A stretch of 64,000 bases of DNA. Origin: Pannonibacter tanglangensis. Its GTDB lineage: Bacteria > Pseudomonadota > Alphaproteobacteria > Rhizobiales > Stappiaceae. Shown in pieces: positions 35,053 to 44,068 of the stretch. The stretch is from the NCBI RefSeq assembly GCF_009915685.1, contig NZ_JAABLP010000003.1, one strand, 5' to 3'. The position numbers were made by a program, and so were the translations under genes. A model generated the notes under the pieces. It had not been told where the DNA came from. It made no database searches and was given only the letters and a program-made list of their open reading frames with translations. How positions within the stretch are numbered: the first letter of the stretch is position 1; each line of letters starts with the position of its first letter.

Positions 35053-35250
35053 CGCGCGGACCGCCCTCTCCGCCGACGCTGCCGTCAAGTGGCTGTTAAC
35101 CAGTCCCGGCAACCCGGCGGTAACCTTGACGGCAGTTAACCAGATCCGTTTCGGTCCGATTCACCATTTCCCTTCACCACGTTCCTTAAAGTTAAGGCCA
35201 ATCCCGCCAGCCTGACCCTGCGGGACACCGATGCGTAAGGAGTAACGGTG

Positions 35251-35952
35251 ATGAAGCGGATAGCGTGCCTGGCGCTGGCGGCCCTGATCGGCTTGCCGGT
35301 GCCGCAAGTTCTGGCGCAGCAGGCCGGCGGGATCAATCCGCCGCCTCTCGTCCTCAGCCCCAACCTGGCGGAGCCCTGGCTGCTGCAGCTGCGCGCCGGC
35401 CAGCAGCGTCGGGCGCCGGTCGTCGTCGGCGAACCCGCCGCCCAGGCTCCCGTCCGCCTGGCGAGCGCGGGCAGCCAGCAGGCCGCCGCCGCAGTCCGGC
35501 GCCAGGTCGCGCCGGAGTTCCTGCCCGCCATTGTCGACTACACCGGCCCGCACAAGCCCGGCACCATCATCATCGACACCAATGCGCGTTACCTCTATCT
35601 CGTCGAGGAGGGCGGAACCGCGCGGCGTTACGGCGTCGGCGTCGGCAAGCCGGGCTTTGAATGGGCCGGCACGCACCGGATCACGCGCAAGGCGGAATGG
35701 CCCGACTGGCGACCGCCGGCAGAAATGCGCAAGCGCAAGCCGGGCCTGCCGACCTTCATGCCGGGCGGCCCGAACAATCCGCTGGGCGCCCGGGCGCTCT
35801 ATCTCGGCTCGACGCTTTACCGCATCCATGGCTCCAACGAGCCCTGGACCATCGGCCATGCCGTGTCGTCGGGCTGCATCCGCATGCGCAACGAGGATGT
35901 CTCCGATCTCTATGAACGCGTCGGCGTCGGCACCCGCGTCATCGTGATGTGA
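35251..35952 (+). CDS. L,D-transpeptidase (YkuD family)
   Basis: 233 residues; the start at ATG 35251 follows TAAGGAG. A signal peptide ends near VLAQ (about 23). The YkuD catalytic domain occupies the C-terminal 130 residues: TIIIDTNARYLYLVE at its start and HGSNEPWTIGHAVSSGCIRM at the active site, whose Cys is the nucleophile. It forms 3-3 peptidoglycan cross-links or attaches proteins to peptidoglycan in the periplasm. GTTAACCAG occurs twice in the upstream region (35095 and 35135), 40 bases apart. Confidence 0.93.
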   Translation: MKRIACLALAALIGLPVPQVLAQQAGGINPPPLVLSPNLAEPWLLQLRAGQQRRAPVVVGEPAAQAPVRLASAGSQQAAAAVRRQVAPEFLPAIVDYTGPHKPGTIIIDTNARYLYLVEEGGTARRYGVGVGKPGFEWAGTHRITRKAEWPDWRPPAEMRKRKPGLPTFMPGGPNNPLGARALYLGSTLYRIHGSNEPWTIGHAVSSGCIRMRNEDVSDLYERVGVGTRVIVM

Positions 35953-35984
35953 TCACCGCCGGACGGTGATCGATCCGGCTGGGA

Positions 35985-36656
35985 TCAGTCCGGCTGGCGG
36001 TTCTCCGCCAGCCGTTCAAGCAGCAGGGCGCGCCACTGGCCTTTGTCGCCGGTCCACTCGCTGTCGTCGGGGCTGAGCACATGCACCTCGTCGGCGAGGT
36101 CGCCCGCATGCCGGCCGTCCAGGCTCACCAGGATGAACTCGCAAGGCCGGCCGAGGTAATGCTCGACCGCATGGCGCAACCGGCCGACGGCGCTGGCCTC
36201 GAAATGCAGGTCGGTGAGGCCGGTTTCCTCCTGCACCATGGTCAGGTTGTTCTGGCTGTTGGAGAGCACGAACACCAGCCGCTCGAACCGGGAAAGCCGC
36301 TGCAGCTTGCCCCGCATGTGGCCGAAGCGGGACAGTTCCTCGGCCATGCGGCCGGCGATGTCCACCGTCCCGGCCGCGTCGCGGAAGTGATGCAGGAAAT
36401 GGATGTCATAGGGATGCCAGACGGGATGATGCGGCCCCATGCGGATGTCACCGGAGCCAAACAGCGGAAAGCCGTCCTCGAACAGCCTGGCAACGCCCGG
36501 CACCGGGGCGATCAGCCCATCGAAGAAATGCCGCGCCGGCTGGATGTCCTCGCCAAGCTGGTGGCCGATCTCCTCCGCATGGGTGCGGATCTGCCGCGAG
36601 CTCTGGCAGGATATTCCAAGGCTGACGATTGCCGTGCGGTGGCCTTCGGCCGACAT
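35985..36656 (-). CDS. DUF1796-like putative papain-fold cysteine peptidase
   Basis: 223 residues from ATG 36656. The opening VSLGISCQSSRQIRTHAEE and later FFDGLIAP resemble the start of DUF1796 proteins (SLGxxCxxAxxLR and then FDW). After that come HHPVWHPYDIHFLHHF and FERLVFVLSNSQNN, which match the His-containing middle part and the conserved hydrophobic strand. If correct, Cys in the first motif and a later His would form the catalytic pair. DUF1796 genes are often linked to surface-glycan loci, but none is next to this one. The assignment is from motifs only. Confidence 0.55.
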   Translation of the reverse strand: MSAEGHRTAIVSLGISCQSSRQIRTHAEEIGHQLGEDIQPARHFFDGLIAPVPGVARLFEDGFPLFGSGDIRMGPHHPVWHPYDIHFLHHFRDAAGTVDIAGRMAEELSRFGHMRGKLQRLSRFERLVFVLSNSQNNLTMVQEETGLTDLHFEASAVGRLRHAVEHYLGRPCEFILVSLDGRHAGDLADEVHVLSPDDSEWTGDKGQWRALLLERLAENRQPD

Positions 36657-36761
36657 CCTGTGCGTCCCTCTTGCCTGCGGTGTCGTGACCATACAGTCCG
36701 GACAACCGGCCGCGCAACGCCCGGCGCAGTACCCCTTAACGCCTGACGAGGCGGCTGAAGC

Positions 36762-38162
36762 ATGACCGAGACGCCGTCCCAGACGCCCGCCCAGACGCCC
36801 TTTCCCGCTCAGCCTCCGGCCCCTCCCCCATCCGGCATGGCCGTTCCTGCCGGCTATCTGCTGCTGGCGCTCGCCGGCGGTCTTCTGGTCGGGCTTTTGG
36901 GCACCGGGTTTCATCTGGCCGTGCAGGCACTGGCTGCGGCCTATGCCGATCTGCGCGCGCTGGCGCCCTCGACCGTGACCGCCGTGCTGCTGGCAATGGC
37001 GGCGACGGCAGCCCTTGCGGTGACAGCGCGCGCGCTGGTTCTGCGCCTTGCCCCGGAGGCTGCCGGCAGCGGCACCCAGGAGATCGAAGGCGTGCTGGAG
37101 GGCGAACGAGAGCTCCGGCCCCTGCGGGTGCTCCTGGTCAAGTTTTCCGGCGGCGTGCTGGCGCTCGGCTCCGGCATGGTGCTGGGCCGCGAGGGACCGA
37201 CGATCCACATGGGCGCCGCCCTGATGCAGCTTGTCTCCGGCGTCGGCCGTCTTGGCCAGGAGGACAAACGCGGCTTGCTCGCCGCCGGCGCCGCGGCTGG
37301 CCTTGCCGCTGCCTTCCTCGCCCCGCTGGCCGCTATCCTCTTCGTCATCGAGGAAACCCGGCGCCAGGTCCCCTATCGCGCCCACACCTACATGGCCGTG
37401 ATCCTCGCCAGCATCGGCAGCGCCGCCGTAGCGGAAAGCCTTCTCGGCAAGGCCGTCAGCCTTCCGCTCACCAGCCCGGACATGCAGGTCCAGTTGCTTC
37501 CGCTCTTTGCGGTGCTTGGCATCGCCATCGCACTCATCGGTCTTGCCTTCAACCGCGCCATCGTCTTGGCGCTCGACCTGCCGCTGCGGCTCCCCGCACA
37601 TTTCTGGTGGCTTCCGACGCTGCTCGTCGGCGCGGCCATGGGCGCGGTCCTTGAGCTGTTTCCGGAGGGCAGCGGCGGCGGCGAGGCGGTCGTCCAGCTG
37701 CTTGCCCATGAAGCCGCGCCGCTCGGTTTCCTGCTGGCGCTGATGGCGCTGCGCTTCACCGCCGCGATCCTGTGCTATGGCACCGGCGTTCCCGGCGGCA
37801 TCTTCGCGCCGATGCTGTCCATCGCCGTTGCAGCCGGTCTCGCCTTCGGCACGGCAGCCGAGGTCCTGCTCCCGGACGTCGAGGGCCTAGCCCGCGCAAC
37901 CGCGATTGCCGCCATGGCCGGACTGTTTGCCGCCTCGGTCCGCGCGCCGCTGGTCGGCGTGGTGCTGGTGCTGGAACTGACCGGCGCCTATGGCCTCGTG
38001 CTGCCGGTTCTGGTCACCGCCGCCTGCGCCAGCCTCACCGCCGCCGCGCTCGGCGGCCGGCCGATCTACGAAACCCTCCTGGAACGCACCCTGCGCCTCG
38101 CCGGCAAACCCGTCCCGCCCCAGCCCGACCGCACCCCCGTGCAGCTGGGGACGGCGGATTGA
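36762..38162 (+). CDS. clcA: ClC-type chloride channel or H+/Cl- antiporter
   Basis: 466 residues with about twelve hydrophobic segments after a Pro-rich N-terminus. The selectivity-filter motifs are present: GSGTQEIEG (102-110, usual GSGIP region), GREGP (142-146) with the gating Glu at 144, and GVPGGIFAPML. The first motif is changed (GSGTQE instead of GSGIPE). The gating Glu suggests an antiporter. It lacks CBS domains. It is convergent with glcF and divergent from the DUF1796-like gene. Confidence 0.9.
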   Translation: MTETPSQTPAQTPFPAQPPAPPPSGMAVPAGYLLLALAGGLLVGLLGTGFHLAVQALAAAYADLRALAPSTVTAVLLAMAATAALAVTARALVLRLAPEAAGSGTQEIEGVLEGERELRPLRVLLVKFSGGVLALGSGMVLGREGPTIHMGAALMQLVSGVGRLGQEDKRGLLAAGAAAGLAAAFLAPLAAILFVIEETRRQVPYRAHTYMAVILASIGSAAVAESLLGKAVSLPLTSPDMQVQLLPLFAVLGIAIALIGLAFNRAIVLALDLPLRLPAHFWWLPTLLVGAAMGAVLELFPEGSGGGEAVVQLLAHEAAPLGFLLALMALRFTAAILCYGTGVPGGIFAPMLSIAVAAGLAFGTAAEVLLPDVEGLARATAIAAMAGLFAASVRAPLVGVVLVLELTGAYGLVLPVLVTAACASLTAAALGGRPIYETLLERTLRLAGKPVPPQPDRTPVQLGTAD

Positions 38163-38186
38163 CCGGCGAGATCCGCTCCCAGCCGG

Positions 38187-39515
38187 TCAGTGCACCGGCT
38201 GGCGCTGCAGACGCTCGAAGCCTTCCGGTTCCGGACCGCCATAGGCCCAGTCGAGCAGTTCGGCCGTGTGGATGACGGGAAGGCCGGTGCCCTTGCCGAT
38301 CTGCGTCATGCAGCCGATGTTGCCGGCGGCGATCAGGTCCGGTTTCGTCTTCTCGATGTTGGCGACCTTGCGGTCCCGGAGGCGCGACGCGATCTCGGGC
38401 TGCAGGATGTTGTAGGTGCCGGCCGAGCCGCAGCACAGATGGCCTTCCGGTACATCCTTCACCGTGAAGCCGGCGGCCTTGAGCAGCTCCTTCGGCTGGC
38501 GCGTGATCTTCTGGCCGTGCTGCATCGAGCAGGCCGAATGATAGGCAACCGTCATGTTGCCGGGCCGCACGGGCGCGCCGAGATCCAGCGTTGCCAGGAA
38601 CTCGGTGATGTCCCTGGCAAGGCCCGACACCCGGGCCGCCTTGTCGGCCCATGCGGCGTCATGCTTCAGCATGTAACCGTAATCCTTGATCGTGGTGCCG
38701 CAGCCCGAGGCGGTGATCAGGATCGCCTCCAGCCCGCCGGCTTCCAGCTCGCGTGTCCAAGCGGCGACATTCTGCCTTGCGTTCGCAAGGGCGGCCTCCT
38801 CGCGGCCCATGTGATGCACCAGCGCGCCGCAGCAGGTCTCGCCCTTGGGCAGCACGACTTCATAGCCTGCCCGCGTCAAAAGGCGGATCGTCGCGTCGTT
38901 GATCGACGGGGCCAGCACCGGCTGGGCGCAACCGGTGAGCAGCGCCACCCGGCCGCGTTTCGGGGCTGACGGCGCAAAGGCCGCCGGTCCCTCGAACTGC
39001 GCCCGGCCCGGTGCGCGTGCCGGCGCCAGATCCAGCATCGCGCCCAGCTTGGCAAAGGGCCCGCCGAAGCTTTTCATCAGCCCGGCAAAGGGCCGTGCCG
39101 CAAAGGCGCCGACCAGCGCCAGCCGGAAGCGCCCCGGATGGGGCAGCACGGCCGCCAGCAGCGACCGGATCAGCCGGTCGGTCAGCGGCCGGCGGTAGGT
39201 CTTCTCGATATGCGCGCGGGCATGGTCGACGAGATGCATGTAATGCACCCCCGACGGGCACGTGGTCATGCAGGACAGGCACGACAGGCAGCGGTCGATG
39301 TGCTTCACCACCTTCTCGTCCGCCGGCCGGTTGTTCTCCAGCATGTCCTTGATGAGGTAGATGCGCCCGCGCGGGCTGTCGAGCTCGTCGCCCAGCAGCG
39401 CGAAGGTCGGGCAGGTCGCCGTGCAGAAGCCGCAATGGACGCATTTGCGCAGGATCTTCTCCGCATCGGCCACATGCGGATCGGCAAGCTGTTCGGGCGT
39501 GAAATTCGTCTGCAT
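38187..39515 (-). CDS. glcF: Glycolate oxidase iron-sulfur subunit
   Basis: 442 residues. Two 4Fe-4S clusters are clear: CVHCGFCTATC (Cys 25, 28, 31, with 35) and CLSCLSCMTTC (Cys 76, 79, 82, 86). Two CCG domains follow with GCAQPVLAPS, GETCCGALVHHMG and HLCCGSAGTYN. With GlcD and GlcE it forms membrane-associated glycolate dehydrogenase, which oxidises glycolate to glyoxylate and passes electrons to the quinone pool. It is the last gene of glcDEF, 48 bases after glcE. Confidence 0.95.
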   Translation of the reverse strand: MQTNFTPEQLADPHVADAEKILRKCVHCGFCTATCPTFALLGDELDSPRGRIYLIKDMLENNRPADEKVVKHIDRCLSCLSCMTTCPSGVHYMHLVDHARAHIEKTYRRPLTDRLIRSLLAAVLPHPGRFRLALVGAFAARPFAGLMKSFGGPFAKLGAMLDLAPARAPGRAQFEGPAAFAPSAPKRGRVALLTGCAQPVLAPSINDATIRLLTRAGYEVVLPKGETCCGALVHHMGREEAALANARQNVAAWTRELEAGGLEAILITASGCGTTIKDYGYMLKHDAAWADKAARVSGLARDITEFLATLDLGAPVRPGNMTVAYHSACSMQHGQKITRQPKELLKAAGFTVKDVPEGHLCCGSAGTYNILQPEIASRLRDRKVANIEKTKPDLIAAGNIGCMTQIGKGTGLPVIHTAELLDWAYGGPEPEGFERLQRQPVH

Positions 39516-39563
39516 CGGTCAACCTTGCGGTGAGGGCTCGGGGTCGGGCGGAAGGCGGCGCGC

Positions 39564-40784
39564 TCAGGCGTCGGCGACCATGCGGCCCGGATTGAGAATG
39601 CCTTTCGGGTCGAACTGCGCCTTCAGCCGGCGGCTCAGCGCGGCCAGCGGGGCAGGCTGCGGCTGGAACACCGGCACGGCGGCCCGGGTCGCCGCGCTCG
39701 CCCGGATCAGGGTCGCGTGCCCGCCGCCGTGATCGGCGATGGCCGCGCGCAACGGCACGTCATGCACCTCGCCGTCCAGCATCTGCAGCCACAGGAGACC
39801 ACCGCTCCAGTCGTAGAAGCCTTCCACCGGCATGATGCTGCGCAAGCGCTGCATCAGTTCGGCGCCGGAGGCCGGCGGCACGGAGACGCGCCACACCGGA
39901 TTGCGGCTGCCGGCAAAGGGGATCACGTCGCGCACCGCCTGCCAGAGCGCCTTCGAGGCGGCATCGCCGATCCGTTCCGCCGGACCAAACTCGGCCAGCC
40001 GCCTCGCCAGATTGGCAAAGCGGTACTCGACCGACGGGCCGAAGCCTTCGAGGCGCAGCAGCGTCACCGGCCCGGGGCGGTCCTCGCCCGCAACACCGAG
40101 CCGCTGGCAAATGCCTTCCGGCAGATGCGCGGCCGCCGAGACTTCCGCCGAGGAGCCCATGGCAGCGCACATGGCGGCAACGGCGGCCGCATCCGAGAGC
40201 CCGTTCAGCGCCAGGCTCGCCGAGGTCTCGGCGCGCGGGTTCACCTTCAGCGTGATCAACGTCGACACGGCCAGCGTGCCATAGGCCCCGGTCAGGGCGC
40301 GCGGCAGGTCGTAGCCGGTGACGTTCTTCACCACGCGGCCGCCGGAGCGGAAGATCTCGCCGCGGCCCGAAACTGCATCGAGCCCCAGGATATGGTCGCG
40401 CGCAGCACCGACCTTGATGCGGCGCGGCCCGGCGAGATTGGCGCCGATCAGCCCGCCGAGCGTGCCCTTGCCGGCTGCTTCGCCCAGGAGCGGCCCGAAA
40501 TCCATCGGCTCGAAGGAAAGCTCCTGCCCGGCGCCGGCGACCAGCGCCTCGATCTCGGCCATCGGCGTTCCGGCCTTGGCCGTCAGCACCAGTTCGGCCG
40601 GCTCGTACACCTCGACGCCGGACAGGCGCGACAGGTCCAGCACATGGGCGGCCTGCACCGGCCGGCCCAGCGCGCGTTTGGAGCCCTGGCCGAGGATCTC
40701 GACGGGCAACTCCTCGGCGGCGGCATAGGCCAGGACGTCACGCGTCTCTTCGGCGGTGGTGGGCGTGAGGGCGGAATGGGTCAT
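39564..40784 (-). CDS. glcE: Glycolate oxidase FAD-binding subunit
   Basis: 406 residues with the N-terminal half of the FAD_binding_4 domain: PVEILGQGSKRALGRP and GTLGGLIGANLAGPRR, and VVKNVTGYDLPRALTGAYGTLAV in the middle, typical of GlcE. It lacks the long C-terminal oxidase domain of GlcD. It is encoded between glcD (14 bases upstream) and glcF. Start ATG 40784. Confidence 0.94.
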   Translation of the reverse strand: MTHSALTPTTAEETRDVLAYAAAEELPVEILGQGSKRALGRPVQAAHVLDLSRLSGVEVYEPAELVLTAKAGTPMAEIEALVAGAGQELSFEPMDFGPLLGEAAGKGTLGGLIGANLAGPRRIKVGAARDHILGLDAVSGRGEIFRSGGRVVKNVTGYDLPRALTGAYGTLAVSTLITLKVNPRAETSASLALNGLSDAAAVAAMCAAMGSSAEVSAAAHLPEGICQRLGVAGEDRPGPVTLLRLEGFGPSVEYRFANLARRLAEFGPAERIGDAASKALWQAVRDVIPFAGSRNPVWRVSVPPASGAELMQRLRSIMPVEGFYDWSGGLLWLQMLDGEVHDVPLRAAIADHGGGHATLIRASAATRAAVPVFQPQPAPLAALSRRLKAQFDPKGILNPGRMVADA

Positions 40785-40798
40785 CGCGTCGGGTCCGA

Positions 40799-42295
40799 TC
40801 AGAAGCGCGGGATGTCGGGGAAGGCGAGCTGGCCCTTGTGGACATGCATCATCCCGAGGTCGGCGCAGCGGTGCAGCACCGGGAAGACCTTGCCCGGATT
40901 GAGCAGGTGCTTGTCGTCAAAGGCACATTTCACCCGCTGCTGCTGCTTCAGGTCGTCCTCGGAGAACATTTCCGGCATCAGGTCACGCTTCTCGATGCCC
41001 ACCCCATGCTCGCCGGTCAGCACCCCGCCGACGGCCACGCAGAGCCGCAGGATGTCGGCGCCGAAGGCTTCCGCCGCCTCCAGTTCGCCCGGCTTGTTGG
41101 CATCGTATAGGATCAGCGGATGCAGGTTGCCGTCACCGGCGTGGAACACGTTGGCGCAGCGCAGGCCGTGCTTGACCGAGAGCTCGCGCATGCCGGCCAG
41201 CACGCGCGGCAGCTCGCGGCGCGGAATGGTCCCGTCCATGCAGAGATAGTCCGGCGAGATGCGCCCCACCGCCGGGAAGGCCGACTTGCGCCCGGCCCAG
41301 AACACCAGCCGCTCTTCCTCGCTGGTCGAGACGCGCAGATAGCCGGCGCGGTTGGCGCGGGCGATTTCCTCGACCCGGGCCAGCAGGAAGTCCACCTCCG
41401 CTTCCGGCCCGTCCAGCTCGACGATCAGCAGCGCCTCGGCATCGCGCGGATAGCCGGCGTTGACATAGTCCTCGGCGGCCTGGATCGCCGGGCCGTCCAT
41501 CATCTCCATGCCGCCGGGAATGATGCCGGCGGCGATGATGTCGGCAACACAGCGCCCGCCGTCCTCGGAGGTCGGGAAGCCGACCAGCGCTGCCCGCGCG
41601 GTCTCGGGCTTCTGCAGGATGCGCACGGTCACTTCCGTGACGACGCCAAGCAGGCCTTCCGAGCCGGTCATCAGCGCGAGGAGGTCATAGCCCTCCGCCT
41701 CCATGTGCTTGCCGCCGAGGCGGATCACCTCGCCGGTGATCAGCACCATCTCCAGGCCCAGCACGTTGTTGGTGGTCAGGCCGTATTTCAGGCAATGCAC
41801 GCCGCCAGAGTTCTCCGCGATGTTGCCGCCGATGGAACAGGCGATCTGCGACGACGGGTCCGGCGCGTAATAGAAGCCCTCATGCTCCACCGCGCGGGTG
41901 ATGCCGAGATTGGTGACACCGGGCTGGGCGATCACGGCGCGGTTGGGGAAGTCGATGTCGAGGATGCGGTTGAACTTCATCATCGACATCAGCACGCCAT
42001 CGGCCAGCGGCAGCGCGCCACCGGACAGCGAGGTGCCCGCACCGCGCGGCACCACCTTGACCTCGTTCTCGTAACAGTAACGCAGGATGCGGGAGACCTG
42101 GTCCACCGTCTCCGGCAGCACCACGACCAGCGGCATCTGCCGGTAGGCGGTCAGCGCATCGGTCTCGTAGGGGCGCATTTCGGTCAGGGCGTCGATGACC
42201 CCCTCCCCCGGCACGATGGCCTTCAGCGCGGCCACGATCTCCTCGCGGCGTGCAAGCACGCCCCGGTCCGGCGCCGGCATGGCGATCCCGACCAT
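40799..42295 (-). CDS. glcD: Glycolate oxidase subunit GlcD
   Basis: 498 residues from ATG 42295, which has a strong GGGAGGGGAG upstream; longer in-frame extensions read into the divergent promoter. The PCMH-type FAD domain has KVVPRGAGTSLSGGALP, the DPSSQIACSIGGNIAENSGG motif and the C-terminal FAD-oxidase domain with HAGDGNLHP and GEHGVGIEKRDLM. It oxidises glycolate (or D-lactate-like 2-hydroxy acids). First gene of the glc operon; a LysR-type gene diverges 200 bases away. Confidence 0.95.
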   Translation of the reverse strand: MVGIAMPAPDRGVLARREEIVAALKAIVPGEGVIDALTEMRPYETDALTAYRQMPLVVVLPETVDQVSRILRYCYENEVKVVPRGAGTSLSGGALPLADGVLMSMMKFNRILDIDFPNRAVIAQPGVTNLGITRAVEHEGFYYAPDPSSQIACSIGGNIAENSGGVHCLKYGLTTNNVLGLEMVLITGEVIRLGGKHMEAEGYDLLALMTGSEGLLGVVTEVTVRILQKPETARAALVGFPTSEDGGRCVADIIAAGIIPGGMEMMDGPAIQAAEDYVNAGYPRDAEALLIVELDGPEAEVDFLLARVEEIARANRAGYLRVSTSEEERLVFWAGRKSAFPAVGRISPDYLCMDGTIPRRELPRVLAGMRELSVKHGLRCANVFHAGDGNLHPLILYDANKPGELEAAEAFGADILRLCVAVGGVLTGEHGVGIEKRDLMPEMFSEDDLKQQQRVKCAFDDKHLLNPGKVFPVLHRCADLGMMHVHKGQLAFPDIPRF

Positions 42296-42498
42296 CTCCC
42301 CTCCCTTTCCGTCACGCGAAAGACGTGATCCGAGTTTGTCCGTCACTGCGTAAATGCGCACAAGGTCGGTTTGGTGCCGGAGTGTCCTCCTGCGGCGTTC
42401 TGGCAGCCAACCGACCCCGCATGTCAGGCAGTCTGGCAAACTTCTGTCATCGGGGAAACATCGGGACTTTTCCTAGAACTCTTTCCGACCGGTCACAA

Positions 42499-43449
42499 AT
42501 GAGCAACCTGACGGACATGGAAATCTTCGCGAGGGTGGTCACCGCTGGCAGCATGTCCGCTGCCGGGCGCGAAATGTCACTGTCGCCGGCCGTCGTGTCG
42601 AAACGCATCCGTCGTCTGGAAGACCGTCTCGGAACCCGCCTGCTGCAACGCACCACCCGCCAGATCGCCCTGACCGAGGCCGGCCAGGGGTTCTATGACC
42701 GGGTGCTGGCCATCCTTGCCAGTGTCGAGGAAGCCGAGACCTTCGTCACCCGGGGCTCGGCGCAGGCGCGCGGAACCCTGAAGGTCAGCGCGCCCACGTC
42801 CTTCGGCCGGCTGCATGTGGCCCCGCATCTTGGCCGGTTCCTCGAGGCCAATCCGGACCTGTCGCTCAATCTCGACCTGTCCGACGACTTCGTCGACATC
42901 GTCGGCGACGGCTATGATCTTGCGATCCGCATTGCGGAACTGTCGGATTCCAGCCTGGTTGCGCGCCGGCTTGCGCCGGTGCACCGGGTGCTCTGCGCGG
43001 CGCCGGCCTATCTGGCGCGGCAGGGCGAGCCCACGTCGCTGCAGGACCTGATCGACAACCACGTGCGCATCGCCGCCGCGGCCCAGGATCCCTGGCGACT
43101 GGTGGGGCCACACGGGCCGGAGATCGTGCGCGTCAGCGCGCCGCTGCGGACCAACTCTTCGGAGGTGGTGCGCGAGGCCGTGATCGCCGGCGTCGGCATT
43201 GCGCTGCGGTCGACCTGGGATATCGGACCGGAGCTCCGGGAGGGCAAGTTGCGAATCGTGCTGCCGGCCTACCGCGCCTCGAAGGAGGTCGGGCTGCACG
43301 CGGTCTATCCGAGCCGGCGGTTCCTGCCGGCCAAGGTCAGGGTGTTCATCGACTTCCTGGCCCAGCTTTACGGCCCGGCGCCCTATTGGGATGCCGGTCT
43401 TGAACAATGGCTGAGCGAGACCCCTCACTCGGCCACGGCTGCAGAATGA
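42499..43449 (+). CDS. LysR-type regulator divergent from glcDEF
   Basis: 316 residues from ATG 42499. The helix-turn-helix is in FARVVTAGSMSAAGREMSLSPAVVSKRIRRLEDRLG, followed by the linker TRLLQRTTRQIALTEAGQGFY and a substrate-binding domain. The intergenic gap of about 200 bases to glcD suggests that it regulates the glycolate genes, as divergent LysR genes commonly do. This is inference; the usual GlcC is a GntR protein and is not present. The sequence resembles the CrgA/DsdC-like branch. Confidence 0.88.
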   Translation: MSNLTDMEIFARVVTAGSMSAAGREMSLSPAVVSKRIRRLEDRLGTRLLQRTTRQIALTEAGQGFYDRVLAILASVEEAETFVTRGSAQARGTLKVSAPTSFGRLHVAPHLGRFLEANPDLSLNLDLSDDFVDIVGDGYDLAIRIAELSDSSLVARRLAPVHRVLCAAPAYLARQGEPTSLQDLIDNHVRIAAAAQDPWRLVGPHGPEIVRVSAPLRTNSSEVVREAVIAGVGIALRSTWDIGPELREGKLRIVLPAYRASKEVGLHAVYPSRRFLPAKVRVFIDFLAQLYGPAPYWDAGLEQWLSETPHSATAAE

Positions 43450-43589
43450 ACCCACGGGGCCGAGGGGGCCCGATCGCGCGCGAACGCGGCATCACGCCGC
43501 GCTGTCTTGCCTGCTTTCTGCCTTGGGTTCATGTTCAAACAACTCAAGCGTCCGGCCGGAGGCCGGTTTCGCAGGAGGGAGAGAAAACG

Positions 43590-43985
43590 ATGATGAAGCT
43601 TAGCATTGCCGCAGGTCTTGCCCTGATGGCCCTTACCACCGTATCCCATGCCGCAGGTGACATCGCCGAGGGCGAGAAGGCCTTCAAGAAATGCGCCGCC
43701 TGCCATGCAGTCGGCCCGGATGCGAAGAACAAGGTTGGCCCGGTGCTGAACGGCATCGTCGGTCGCCCGATCGCCTCGATTGCCGACTTCAAGTACTCCC
43801 CGGCCATGACCGAGTTCGGCGCCGGCAAGGTGTGGGACGAAGCCAACCTCACCGGCTATCTCGCCGACCCGAAGGGCTTTGTCCCGAAGAACAAGATGGC
43901 CTTTGTCGGCCTGAAGAAGGAAGAAGAGCTGAAGGGCGTGATCGCCTATCTGGCTCAGTACAACGCGGACGGCTCGAAGAAGTAA
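43590..43985 (+). CDS. Class I cytochrome c (c2/c550 type)
   Basis: 131 residues with AGGAGGG well placed before ATG 43590. A signal peptide (1-21) ends SHA. The haem site is CAACH (Cys 35, Cys 38, His 39) and the Met ligand is M103 in NKMAF. The length and loops (GPVLNGIVGRPIASIADFKYS) match periplasmic cytochrome c2 or c550, a small electron carrier between respiratory complexes. It is a single gene with its own strong terminator. Confidence 0.92.
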   Translation: MMKLSIAAGLALMALTTVSHAAGDIAEGEKAFKKCAACHAVGPDAKNKVGPVLNGIVGRPIASIADFKYSPAMTEFGAGKVWDEANLTGYLADPKGFVPKNKMAFVGLKKEEELKGVIAYLAQYNADGSKK

Positions 43986-44000
43986 TCCGGACCAATGCCA

Positions 44001-44048
44001 CGGCCCCGGCCGTCTCCGTTGCGGAGACCGCCGGGGCCGTTTTGTTTT
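44001..44048 (+). terminator. Terminator of the cytochrome c gene
   Basis: CGGCCCCGGC (44001-44010) pairs with GCCGGGGCCG (44030-44039) and GTCTCCG pairs with CGGAGAC inside, with one unpaired base on each side. TTTTGTTTT follows. A very stable hairpin. Confidence 0.88.
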
Positions 44049-44068
44049 GCCCGCCAGTGCGTTTCACG

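Noticed and set aside
35951..35971. Hairpin after the L,D-transpeptidase gene as a terminator
   Set aside because: GATCACCGCCGGACGGTGATC is a good stem but no T run follows on either strand.
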